Positions 17,962 to 25,297 of a stretch of 64,000 nt of DNA are shown piece by piece. The notes under the pieces are model-generated. The model was not told the DNA's origin. It saw nothing but the letters and a program-made list of their open reading frames with translations, and ran no database searches. A program made the position numbers and the translations under genes. Source of the DNA: Pseudomonas fluorescens (lineage in GTDB: Bacteria; Pseudomonadota; Gammaproteobacteria; Pseudomonadales; Pseudomonadaceae). The stretch is taken from positions 434,001-498,000 of the forward strand of contig NZ_CP148752.1 of NCBI RefSeq assembly GCF_040448305.1, read 5' to 3'. Position 1 is the stretch's first letter. The number at the start of each line of letters is the position of its first letter.

Positions 17962-19188
17962 TTACGACCAGCGCTTGAAAATCAGCGAAGTATTCACCCC
18001 GCCAAACGCAAAATTATTGTTCATCACGTACTGATTACTCATCTGCCGAAACTCGCCGCGCAGGTAGTCGAGCTTGCCGCAATGCGGGTCGACTTCGTCG
18101 AGGTTGAAGGTGTGGGCGTACAGGTCGCGGTTCATCATTTCGATGCTGAACCAGGACTCCAGCGCACCGCAGGCGCCGAGGGTGTGACCGAGGAAGCTTT
18201 TCTGCGAGCTGATCGGCATGTGTTCGCCGAACAGGCTGCTGGTGGCCAGGGTTTCGGCGATGTCGCCCTGTTCGGTGGCGGTGCCGTGGCCGTTGACGTA
18301 GCCGATGTCCGAAGGCTTCAGCCCGGCGTCTTCCAGGGCCAGTTCCATGGCCCGGCGCATGGTGACTTGTTCGGGACGGGTGGTGTGCTGGCCGTCGGCG
18401 TTGCTGCCGAAACCGACGATCTCGGCATGGATGCGCGCGCCACGGGCCAGGGCGTGTTCCAGTTCTTCGAGCACCAGCATGCCGCCGCCTTCGCCGATCA
18501 CCAGGCCGTCGCGTGCGCTGTCGTAAGGGCGCGGGCTGCGTTGTGGGGTGTCGTTTTTCAGGCTGGTGGCGTAGAGCGCGTCGAAGACCATGGCTTCGGT
18601 CGGGCACAGTTCTTCGGCGCCGCCGGCGAGCATCAGCGGCAGGCGGCCGAACTTGATCGCCTCGTAGGCATAGCCGATGCCCTGGCTGCCGCTGGTGCAG
18701 GCGCTGGAGGTGGGAATCAGGCGACCGGTGAGGCCGAAGAAGATGCTGATATTGGCCGCGGTGGTGTGCGGCATCATGCGCACGTAGGAGTTGGCGTTCA
18801 GGCCTTCGGCCACCGAGTTGAGCAGCATGTTGCCGAACGCCTTGATCTCGTCGGTGCTGCCGGTGGAGGAGCCGCAGGCAACGCCCATGCGCCCGTCCTT
18901 GATCGACTCGTCGCCCAACAGGCCGGCGTCGGCCAACGCTTGCTCGGCAGCGCCCACAGCCAGCCGTGAGACCCGGCCCATGCTGCGCAGTTGCTTGCGG
19001 GTCCAGTGGCTCGGCACCTTGAAGTCATCGATGGGGCCAGCCAGGCGAGTGTTGAGCTCGGTAAAACGATCCCACTCGTCCATCCGGCGGATGCCGCTGC
19101 GGTTGGCCGCGAAGTTGCCGGCGATGGTCTCCCAGTCGCTGCCCAGTGAGGTGATGCCGGCCATGCCGGTGACGACGACGCGCTTCAT
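17962..19188 (-). CDS. APE beta-ketoacyl-ACP synthase, ApeR-like
   Basis: The 408-residue KAS II-type ketosynthase has its full catalytic set: C164 (SSACTSGSQG), H301 (NGHGTATEQGD) and H335 (LGHTLGACG). It should extend or prime polyene chains held on the cluster ACPs by decarboxylative condensation with malonyl-ACP. It is the last gene of the APE operon. The ATG at 19188 overlaps the stop of the reductase gene (ATGA); an upstream GTG at 19194 is less likely. The order KS-dehydratase-reductase-KS matches the apeO-P-Q-R block as I recall it. Confidence 0.9.
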   Translation of the reverse strand: MKRVVVTGMAGITSLGSDWETIAGNFAANRSGIRRMDEWDRFTELNTRLAGPIDDFKVPSHWTRKQLRSMGRVSRLAVGAAEQALADAGLLGDESIKDGRMGVACGSSTGSTDEIKAFGNMLLNSVAEGLNANSYVRMMPHTTAANISIFFGLTGRLIPTSSACTSGSQGIGYAYEAIKFGRLPLMLAGGAEELCPTEAMVFDALYATSLKNDTPQRSPRPYDSARDGLVIGEGGGMLVLEELEHALARGARIHAEIVGFGSNADGQHTTRPEQVTMRRAMELALEDAGLKPSDIGYVNGHGTATEQGDIAETLATSSLFGEHMPISSQKSFLGHTLGACGALESWFSIEMMNRDLYAHTFNLDEVDPHCGKLDYLRGEFRQMSNQYVMNNNFAFGGVNTSLIFKRWS

Positions 19189-19916
19189 CAGCACAGGCCT
19201 CCGTTGACGGCCAGAACCTGCCGGGTGATGTACGAGGCTTCCGCCGACATCAGGAAATTCACCGCGCCGGCCACCTCTTCAGGGGTGCCCATGCGTTGTG
19301 CGGGGATCATTTTCATCAGTTCTTCCACCGGCACGTTTTCGTCGAGCATGGCTGTGTCGATCAGGCCGGGTGCGACACAGTTAACGGTGATTTTGCGCTT
19401 GCCCAGCTCGATCGCCAATGCCTTGGCCGCGCCGATCAAACCTGCCTTGGAGGCGCTGTAGTTGACCTGGCCACGGTTGCCGATCAGCCCCGACACCGAA
19501 GTGATGCAGACAATCCGCCCGGCGGCGCGACGACGGATCATCGGCATCATCACCGGGTGCAGCACGTTGTAGAAACCGTCGAGGTTGGTGCGCATCACCA
19601 CATCCCAGTCTTCCTCGCTCAGGGCCGGAAAGGCACCGTCGCGGGTCAGGCCGGCATTGAGCACCACGCCGTAATAGGCGCCGTGGGTTTCCACGTCGGC
19701 TTCGAGAATTTCTTTGCAACGGGCGCGGTCGGACACGTCGAACTGCAGGATGCGCGCACGACGGCCCACGGCCTCGACTTCGGCCTTGACGGCTTCGGCG
19801 TCGGCCAGGCCGCTGCGGCAATGCAATACGATGTCGTGCCCGGTCTGGGCCAGGCGCAAGGCAATGGCGCGGCCGATGCCACGGCTGGAGCCGGTGACCA
19901 GTACGGATTCAGTCAT
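19188..19916 (-). CDS. APE 3-oxoacyl-ACP reductase, ApeQ-like (FabG family)
   Basis: The 242-residue short-chain dehydrogenase reduces the beta-keto group on the growing polyene. The NADPH-binding TGSSRGIG is at residues 8-15, and the catalytic S140, Y153 and K157 lie in the YSASK motif. NAG at residues 87-89 is also present. The ATG at 19916 overlaps the dehydratase stop; a GTG one codon upstream is possible. Confidence 0.93.
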   Translation of the reverse strand: MTESVLVTGSSRGIGRAIALRLAQTGHDIVLHCRSGLADAEAVKAEVEAVGRRARILQFDVSDRARCKEILEADVETHGAYYGVVLNAGLTRDGAFPALSEEDWDVVMRTNLDGFYNVLHPVMMPMIRRRAAGRIVCITSVSGLIGNRGQVNYSASKAGLIGAAKALAIELGKRKITVNCVAPGLIDTAMLDENVPVEELMKMIPAQRMGTPEEVAGAVNFLMSAEASYITRQVLAVNGGLC

Positions 19917-20374
19917 CACTGGACTCCTTCGGGTTCATGGAGATATTGAGCGGCCTGGGGTGGGCGGAACACGTTCAGACGGGCGGTAACGTGGATCCCG
20001 GGGGCGTTGATGTGGCACTCGAACACGCCCATGCCGTTATCGTCTTCCAGGGAGCGAATCCCGTGGATGGTCAACTCGGTACCGGCCGGAAAACTTTCGA
20101 CGTTGCATTCGAATTTGCGGCTGCCGAGCAGGAAGCCCAATTCCACCGCATCACCGCGCTGGCGCGCATGGCAACCGGCGAAGGCGGCCACGCTCTGGGC
20201 CATCAGTTCGATACCGACCCAGGCCGGCAGGCTGCCGTCGGGGAGATTGAACAGGCCATCGGGCTTGACGGTCAGGCGCGTGTGAATCTGCTCTTCATCG
20301 AACGCCAGGATCTGATCGATAAGGATCATGTCGCCAGCGTGGGGCAGCAATTCGGCGAGCGGCCAGTCAATCAT
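19916..20374 (-). CDS. APE hotdog-fold dehydratase, ApeP-like
   Basis: This 152-residue hotdog-fold protein probably dehydrates 3-hydroxyacyl-ACP to build the conjugated double bonds. The N-terminal LLPHAGDMILIDQI segment carries the His-containing motif of the FabZ/FabA-like group, followed by WVGIELMAQSVAAFAG on the central helix. The ATG at 20374 overlaps the stop of the upstream ketosynthase; the frame is open farther upstream but inside that gene. Confidence 0.85.
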   Translation of the reverse strand: MIDWPLAELLPHAGDMILIDQILAFDEEQIHTRLTVKPDGLFNLPDGSLPAWVGIELMAQSVAAFAGCHARQRGDAVELGFLLGSRKFECNVESFPAGTELTIHGIRSLEDDNGMGVFECHINAPGIHVTARLNVFRPPQAAQYLHEPEGVQ

Positions 20375-21567
20375 GGGGCGTCTCCGATAATCAGGCTGAC
20401 GTTGTTGCCACCGAAGGCAAAGGAATTGCTCATCAGGTAGCGGGGTGCAATGGACGTCAGGCGCGTGGCCGGGGTCACCCATTGCAGCGGCGGCAGTTCG
20501 GGGTCGGGCTGTCCGTCCCAGACGTGCGGCGGCAGGGCATGCTCGCGATTGTCTGCACTCAGGCTCAACCAGCAGAACGCCGCTTCCAGCGCCCCGGCGG
20601 CACCGAGGGTGTGGCCGGTCATGGGTTTGCTCGACGAACAGGGCACGCCGGCCGGGAACAGCGTCGCCACGGCCTGGCTTTCCATGGCGTCGTTGTGCTG
20701 GGTGGCGGTGCCGTGCAGGTTCAGATAAGCGATCTGCAGCGGTTGCAGGTTGGCACGGCCCAAGGCTTTGCGCATGGCTTGCAGGGCGCCACGACCGCTC
20801 GGCTCTGGGGCGGATATGTGATGCGCATCGGAACTGGCGCCGCTGCCAAGCAGGGCAATCGCTTGGCTGTCGCCTGCACGTTTGGTCATCAGGAACAGCA
20901 CCGCCGCTTCGCCAATGTTAATGCCATTGCGGTTCACCGAAAACGGATTGCAGCGTTGTTCCGAGACCGCTTCCAGTGCCGAGAAACCGTTGAGGGTCAG
21001 CTTGCACAAGGTGTCGACACCGCCACACAGCACCGCGTCGCAAATGCCCAGGTCCAACAGGCGCTGGGCGCTCATCAAGGCCCGGGCGCTGGAGGTGCAA
21101 GCCGTGGAAATGACATAGGCCGGCCCGCTCAATTGCAGCCACTCGGCGAGGAAGTTCGCCGGTGCCCCGAGTTCCTGTTGCTGATAGTCGTACTCGGCAG
21201 GGAACTGCTTTTCGCGCAGGTAATGCGCCAGGCCCTGGCTGGCCTCGTCGATGCCCGAGGTACTGGTGCCCAGCACGACACCGATGCGGTCGCGGCCGTA
21301 GGTCTGGATCGCGCTGTCGATATCCGGGCGAATTTGCAGCGTGGCTTCCAGCAGCAACTGATTGTTGCGACTGTGATGGCGCGACATGTCGGCTGGAAGG
21401 GTTTCCAGTTTGCCCTGGACCGCACCGACCGGCAGTGTGCGTTGCGGCACCCACCCGGCTTGTTCGCGCATGCCGCCGCAGTCGCCGGCAAACAGGTTGC
21501 GGGCAACCTCCTGCTTGTCGCGGCCCAGCGCGCAGACCAATCCGAGGGCGTTGAGGTAGGCCGTCAT
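20371..21567 (-). CDS. APE beta-ketoacyl synthase, ApeO-like
   Basis: The 398-residue ketosynthase has C157 (STACTSSARA), H285 (LHGTATQ) and H319 (TGHTLGAAG). In characterised APE systems ApeO pairs with the chain-length factor ApeC for elongation; a candidate partner is encoded at 35434. It overlaps the lipoprotein gene upstream by four bases. Confidence 0.9.
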   Translation of the reverse strand: MTAYLNALGLVCALGRDKQEVARNLFAGDCGGMREQAGWVPQRTLPVGAVQGKLETLPADMSRHHSRNNQLLLEATLQIRPDIDSAIQTYGRDRIGVVLGTSTSGIDEASQGLAHYLREKQFPAEYDYQQQELGAPANFLAEWLQLSGPAYVISTACTSSARALMSAQRLLDLGICDAVLCGGVDTLCKLTLNGFSALEAVSEQRCNPFSVNRNGINIGEAAVLFLMTKRAGDSQAIALLGSGASSDAHHISAPEPSGRGALQAMRKALGRANLQPLQIAYLNLHGTATQHNDAMESQAVATLFPAGVPCSSSKPMTGHTLGAAGALEAAFCWLSLSADNREHALPPHVWDGQPDPELPPLQWVTPATRLTSIAPRYLMSNSFAFGGNNVSLIIGDAP

Positions 21568-22043
21568 GGCGTTTCACCGCTCAGGGGGGTGACTTGATAG
21601 CTCGGACCACGCGGTAGCTTCAATTCAAAATTTTGCGGTTGTGCGTAGCGGATGTCCCAGCGCTCGGGCAGGTACCGTTGCCTGCCGTGCTGCCAGGCGC
21701 CGGGATAGTTGGCCGCCAGTTCATCTTGCGGCGTCAGCGCAAACAGCAGCGCCGCGAACAGCTCCCGGGCTTGTGGATTGGGCGGCAAGAAACCATCGGA
21801 CTCCCAGGTTTTATCGATCAATTTCTGGCGGGCCTGGGGAATGCCCAACAGGTCCATCATCGACCAGCGAATACCCGATTCCTCGCGCTGGATCACCAGT
21901 ACCCAGTCCTGGCGGTCGTCGGGCTGTAAGAGCTGGATGTGCAGTTGCAGCGGCAACGGCAGATCCGGATTTTGCTCGGGCAGCGGCGCCCGGCCGGCGC
22001 AGGCGCTCAGCAGCAGGGTTGCGGCGACTAACAGAAATCGCAT
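21564..22043 (-). CDS. DUF3261-type lipoprotein of the APE cluster
   Basis: The 159-residue lipoprotein has the signal MRFLLVAATLLLSAC with lipobox LSAC, giving a lipidated Cys at residue 15. The rest is a soluble beta-rich domain. In APE clusters such a lipoprotein sits with the LolA-like and MMPL genes and probably helps place the product in the outer membrane. The ATG at 22043 was chosen because it gives the signal peptide; the open frame upstream runs through a REP pair. Confidence 0.85.
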   Translation of the reverse strand: MRFLLVAATLLLSACAGRAPLPEQNPDLPLPLQLHIQLLQPDDRQDWVLVIQREESGIRWSMMDLLGIPQARQKLIDKTWESDGFLPPNPQARELFAALLFALTPQDELAANYPGAWQHGRQRYLPERWDIRYAQPQNFELKLPRGPSYQVTPLSGETP

Positions 22044-22058
22044 AGCACCGATAACCCC

Positions 22059-22149
22059 TGTAGGAGCGAGCCTGCTCGCGATGGCGGCTTTATAGTCGAC
22101 ATCCATTTTGACTGACCCACCGCTATCGCGAGCAGGCTCGCTCCTACAG
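22059..22149. repeat. REPIN-like inverted REP pair inside the APE operon
   Basis: CTGTAGGAGCGAGCCTGCTCG and its complement lie between the methyltransferase and lipoprotein genes. This TGTAGGAGC variant differs by one base from the TGTGGGAGC copies outside the cluster. It breaks the otherwise overlapping gene run into two parts. Confidence 0.9.
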
Positions 22150-22180
22150 GTTGTGCAGTTCAAGTGACGGGTAATCAACA

Positions 22181-22906
22181 TCACACGGTTCCTACAAAAG
22201 GTTTGCGCGCCACCACATTGACCAGGGTTTCTTCCCGTTGGCCAAAGGGTTTTGGCTTGCACACACCCAAGTGTTCGAGCAGGCCGAAATCCTTGGCGCG
22301 ACTCCACCACAGGTACGGATAAGACACGTTTTGCGCGCTAAATTCGAAGCCCTGCTGGCGAATCATTTGCAGGTACTGCGCCGCGCTTTTCTGCACGTGC
22401 ATCGGGTGGCGGAACAACCAGCGGATTACCCAGGTATCAATGTAAGCCTCGGTGGATTCGGCGAACAGCAGATAACCACCGGGTTTGAGCACGCGGTAGA
22501 ACTCAGCCAGTGCCTGTTCCTGTTCCACCAGATGATGGAAGGTCTGGTGACAGAACAGCAGGTCGATACTGGCGTCCGGCAGGTTCAGGCTGGCGCAGTC
22601 GCCGCCGATCAACTCCACTTCCATGCCCTGGCGGGACGCTTCTGCGCGGCTCTGGTCCAGGCTCTGGGGATCAGCATCGATGCCAATCAGGCGACCGGGC
22701 GCAAAGGCCAGGCGCAGCAGCGGGAATGACTTGCCCTGGCCGCAACCGGCATCCAGCAGCACCGGGCTGACAGGCAGCGCTTCGCTGAACAGGTTGCGCA
22801 AATCGTCGATCGCCAACCGCAGCACATAGTGTTGCCAGATCTGGCTGCGCAGGAACCACAAGCCGAAACGGGTTTCTTCGACGTAGTGGTCGCTCAAGTA
22901 GTTCAT
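22181..22906 (-). CDS. Class I SAM-dependent methyltransferase of the APE cluster
   Basis: The 241-residue methyltransferase has the SAM-binding loop LLDAGCGQGKSFP near residues 50-62, an acidic strand end (GIDADP) and the FYRVLKPGGYLL motif. It may methylate a hydroxyl or ring carbon of the aryl head, as reported for other aryl polyenes, but the target is inferred. Its ATG overlaps the stop of the flavoprotein gene. Confidence 0.85.
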   Translation of the reverse strand: MNYLSDHYVEETRFGLWFLRSQIWQHYVLRLAIDDLRNLFSEALPVSPVLLDAGCGQGKSFPLLRLAFAPGRLIGIDADPQSLDQSRAEASRQGMEVELIGGDCASLNLPDASIDLLFCHQTFHHLVEQEQALAEFYRVLKPGGYLLFAESTEAYIDTWVIRWLFRHPMHVQKSAAQYLQMIRQQGFEFSAQNVSYPYLWWSRAKDFGLLEHLGVCKPKPFGQREETLVNVVARKPFVGTV

Positions 22907-24150
22907 GACGCATCCCTTGCACAGAACTCCGATATCACCTTCAACCGGCGCTTGGCTTCGCTGACGAACGGGTTGCTTGGGTCCCAGGCATATCCGGCAA
23001 GTATGGAGCTGATCATCCCGCGGATTTCCGGTGAACTGCTCTCATGGAAGATCACATCCTGGAAGGTCCCGGCGTACCAGCCTTCGACATAGCAACGGAA
23101 CGTGTCGACGCCGCGCTTGAGCGGTTCGGCGAACTCGCCTTGCCAGTCGACGGCTTCGCCTTGCAACTGACGGTGCAATACCCCGGCGGCCATGCTCGCC
23201 GAACGCATGGCGATGGTCACGCCGGAGGAAAACACCGGGTCGAGGAATTCCGCGGCATTGCCCAGCAGCGCGAAGCCCGGACCGTGCAGGGTTTTGACGT
23301 TGGCCGAGTAACCGCCGATGGTTCTGGCCTCGGTGTCCCACTGCGCATTTTGCAACACGCTGGCCAGGCTGGGCGTCTCGGCGATAAAGCCGCGCAGGCA
23401 CTCGTCCAGATTGTCGCTGCGGCCGGCGAAACGCTCCTCTGCGGCGACCACGCCGACCGAGCAGCGCCCGTTGCTGAACGGGATGGTCCAGAACCATACG
23501 TCGCGCTGGGTCGGATGAGTGGTCACGAGGATCTTGCTGCGGTCGAAGGTCGGGAGGTCGATACAGTCTTCGACGTGAGTGAACACGGCCTGACGCACCG
23601 GGAAGTTCGACGGCGCTTCGAGGTCGAGCAAACGCGGCAGTACGCGGCCGTAACCACTGGCATCGAGCAGGAAATCTGCCTCGACGCGGTACTCGCTACC
23701 GTCCTCGCGGCGCACGCCGAGCTGCGGTTTTCCGGGGTCGATGTCGACGCTGACGATGGTTTCGCCATAGCGGATCTCCACGCCTTGCAGCGTGGCCTGA
23801 TCGGCCAGCAGCTTATCGAAATCGGCGCGCTGGACCTGAAACGTCGTCGATTTGCCGTCACTGAACGTCTCGCCGAAATCGAACGCGCTGTAGCGTTCGC
23901 CCCAGGCAAACGCGGCACCGGTTTTCAGCTGGAAGCCGGCCGCGTTGACGGCGTCGAGCATGCCCGCTTCTTCGACGAAGTCCAGGCAATGGGCCAACAG
24001 GCTTTCACCAATGGAAAACCGTGGAAAATGCTGACGCTCGATTACCAGCACATCGTGTCCCTTGCGCTTGAGCAACGCGGCGGCGATGGCACCGGATGGA
24101 CCGGCGCCGATGACCACGACCTGGCGACATTCCATTTCAACGGTTGGCAT
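22903..24150 (-). CDS. Halogenase-like FAD-dependent oxidoreductase of the APE cluster
   Basis: The 415-residue flavoprotein has GAGPSG at residues 15-20 for FAD, the FPRFSIGES loop, K76 in the FQLKTGAAFAWG segment and WFWTIP at 219-224. WxWxIP and the Lys are the fingerprints of flavin-dependent halogenases; hydroxylase relatives usually lack the first. It could halogenate or hydroxylate the aryl head group. A halogenase is known in the xanthomonadin cluster. The ATG at 24150 has AGGAG five bases upstream and overlaps the antiporter gene by 14 bases. Confidence 0.85.
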   Translation of the reverse strand: MPTVEMECRQVVVIGAGPSGAIAAALLKRKGHDVLVIERQHFPRFSIGESLLAHCLDFVEEAGMLDAVNAAGFQLKTGAAFAWGERYSAFDFGETFSDGKSTTFQVQRADFDKLLADQATLQGVEIRYGETIVSVDIDPGKPQLGVRREDGSEYRVEADFLLDASGYGRVLPRLLDLEAPSNFPVRQAVFTHVEDCIDLPTFDRSKILVTTHPTQRDVWFWTIPFSNGRCSVGVVAAEERFAGRSDNLDECLRGFIAETPSLASVLQNAQWDTEARTIGGYSANVKTLHGPGFALLGNAAEFLDPVFSSGVTIAMRSASMAAGVLHRQLQGEAVDWQGEFAEPLKRGVDTFRCYVEGWYAGTFQDVIFHESSSPEIRGMISSILAGYAWDPSNPFVSEAKRRLKVISEFCARDAS

Positions 24151-25297
24151 GGGGGCTCCTTGCCGGGACAGCGGTTTTCAGGGGGATTCGGTGCATGCCG
24201 GTCAGGGCTGGCAGCAGTGTAGCGATCAGACCCATCAGCATCAGGGCAAAGTACAGCGGCGGGCTGATGAGTCGCTGTTGCAGCAGCAGGTTGAGAAAAA
24301 CGATCTCGCTCAAGCCACGGATGTTCAGCAGCACGCTTTCCCGCCAGCGGCTGGCACCCTGGAACGAGGCCCCGGCCCAGCCGAGGCCGAGCCAGTTGCC
24401 CAGCAGTTTGCTCAGCATCGGCAACAGCAGCAGGGCGACCAGTTGCACCCAGCCGAGGCTGTCCAGCGCGCTGTGCACGTTGATCTGCACGATGCCGAAC
24501 GTGAGGATCAGCGGGATGGCGATGTACGTCTGCAAGCGGCCCATCCACACGGCCGGCAGCGGCAGGACCAGTGGGGCTTTCAGCGCGGCCATGATCAACA
24601 CATAGTCGATGCCGAAAATCAGCGCATTGAGCTTGAAGTGTTCGGCGACGACCAGCAGGGCGAAAAAGCTCAGGCTGTAGAGCCATGTCTGGCGCAAACC
24701 GAGCAACCGCAGCAGCACCGGCAGGCACGCGCCGGCCAGGGGCAGCAACAGGCTGCTCAGGTGCAGGCTGCCCTGGGCGATGCCGAACAGGGTCCAGCAG
24801 GCGAGGTCGATGAGGATCGCGGTTTGCACCAGACGTCGGGTAGCGGCAGGTGGGTAATCGATGTGCCGCAGGTACAGGTACAGCACCGGAATCGCGGTGA
24901 TGGCGAACAACAGGCCGACGGCCAGCGAGCTGATCCACGGTTGCGGCGGCAACAACCAGACCGCCGTGGCCAGGCCGCAGGCAAACGGAATGCAAAAGCT
25001 GGGCAGGGCGATTTTCAGGCTTTGGCGATCCAGTTGCAGGTCGATCACATCGCTGAGGATGTAACCCAGCAACAGGGCAAAGCTCAGGCTGTAGAGGTTC
25101 TTCAGCCAGCCCGGCGACACCAGCAGCGCACCGCTCAATTGCCATTGTGGCTCGATCCAGAAATACATCAACAGCGGCAAGCCGAGGGTCGCCAGCAACA
25201 ACTGGCTGACGATGGGAATCAGGCCGAAATGCCGGCCGACACGGGTCGCCACCGCGAACAACACCAGCGCCATCGCCCAGAACAGAACGACCATCAT
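24137..25297 (-). CDS. Cation:proton antiporter-like membrane protein in the APE operon
   Basis: The 386-residue polytopic protein has about 11-12 hydrophobic helices and looks like the CPA2 antiporter fold, with conserved-looking segments such as LLFAITAIPVLYLYLR and RGLSEIVFLNLLL near the C-terminus. There is no regulatory TrkA domain. It is coupled to the exporter gene upstream by an ATGA overlap and to the flavoprotein downstream, so it is an integral operon member. The substrate is unknown; a role in pigment export or ion balance is only a guess. Confidence 0.7.
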   Translation of the reverse strand: MMVVLFWAMALVLFAVATRVGRHFGLIPIVSQLLLATLGLPLLMYFWIEPQWQLSGALLVSPGWLKNLYSLSFALLLGYILSDVIDLQLDRQSLKIALPSFCIPFACGLATAVWLLPPQPWISSLAVGLLFAITAIPVLYLYLRHIDYPPAATRRLVQTAILIDLACWTLFGIAQGSLHLSSLLLPLAGACLPVLLRLLGLRQTWLYSLSFFALLVVAEHFKLNALIFGIDYVLIMAALKAPLVLPLPAVWMGRLQTYIAIPLILTFGIVQINVHSALDSLGWVQLVALLLLPMLSKLLGNWLGLGWAGASFQGASRWRESVLLNIRGLSEIVFLNLLLQQRLISPPLYFALMLMGLIATLLPALTGMHRIPLKTAVPARSPHANR

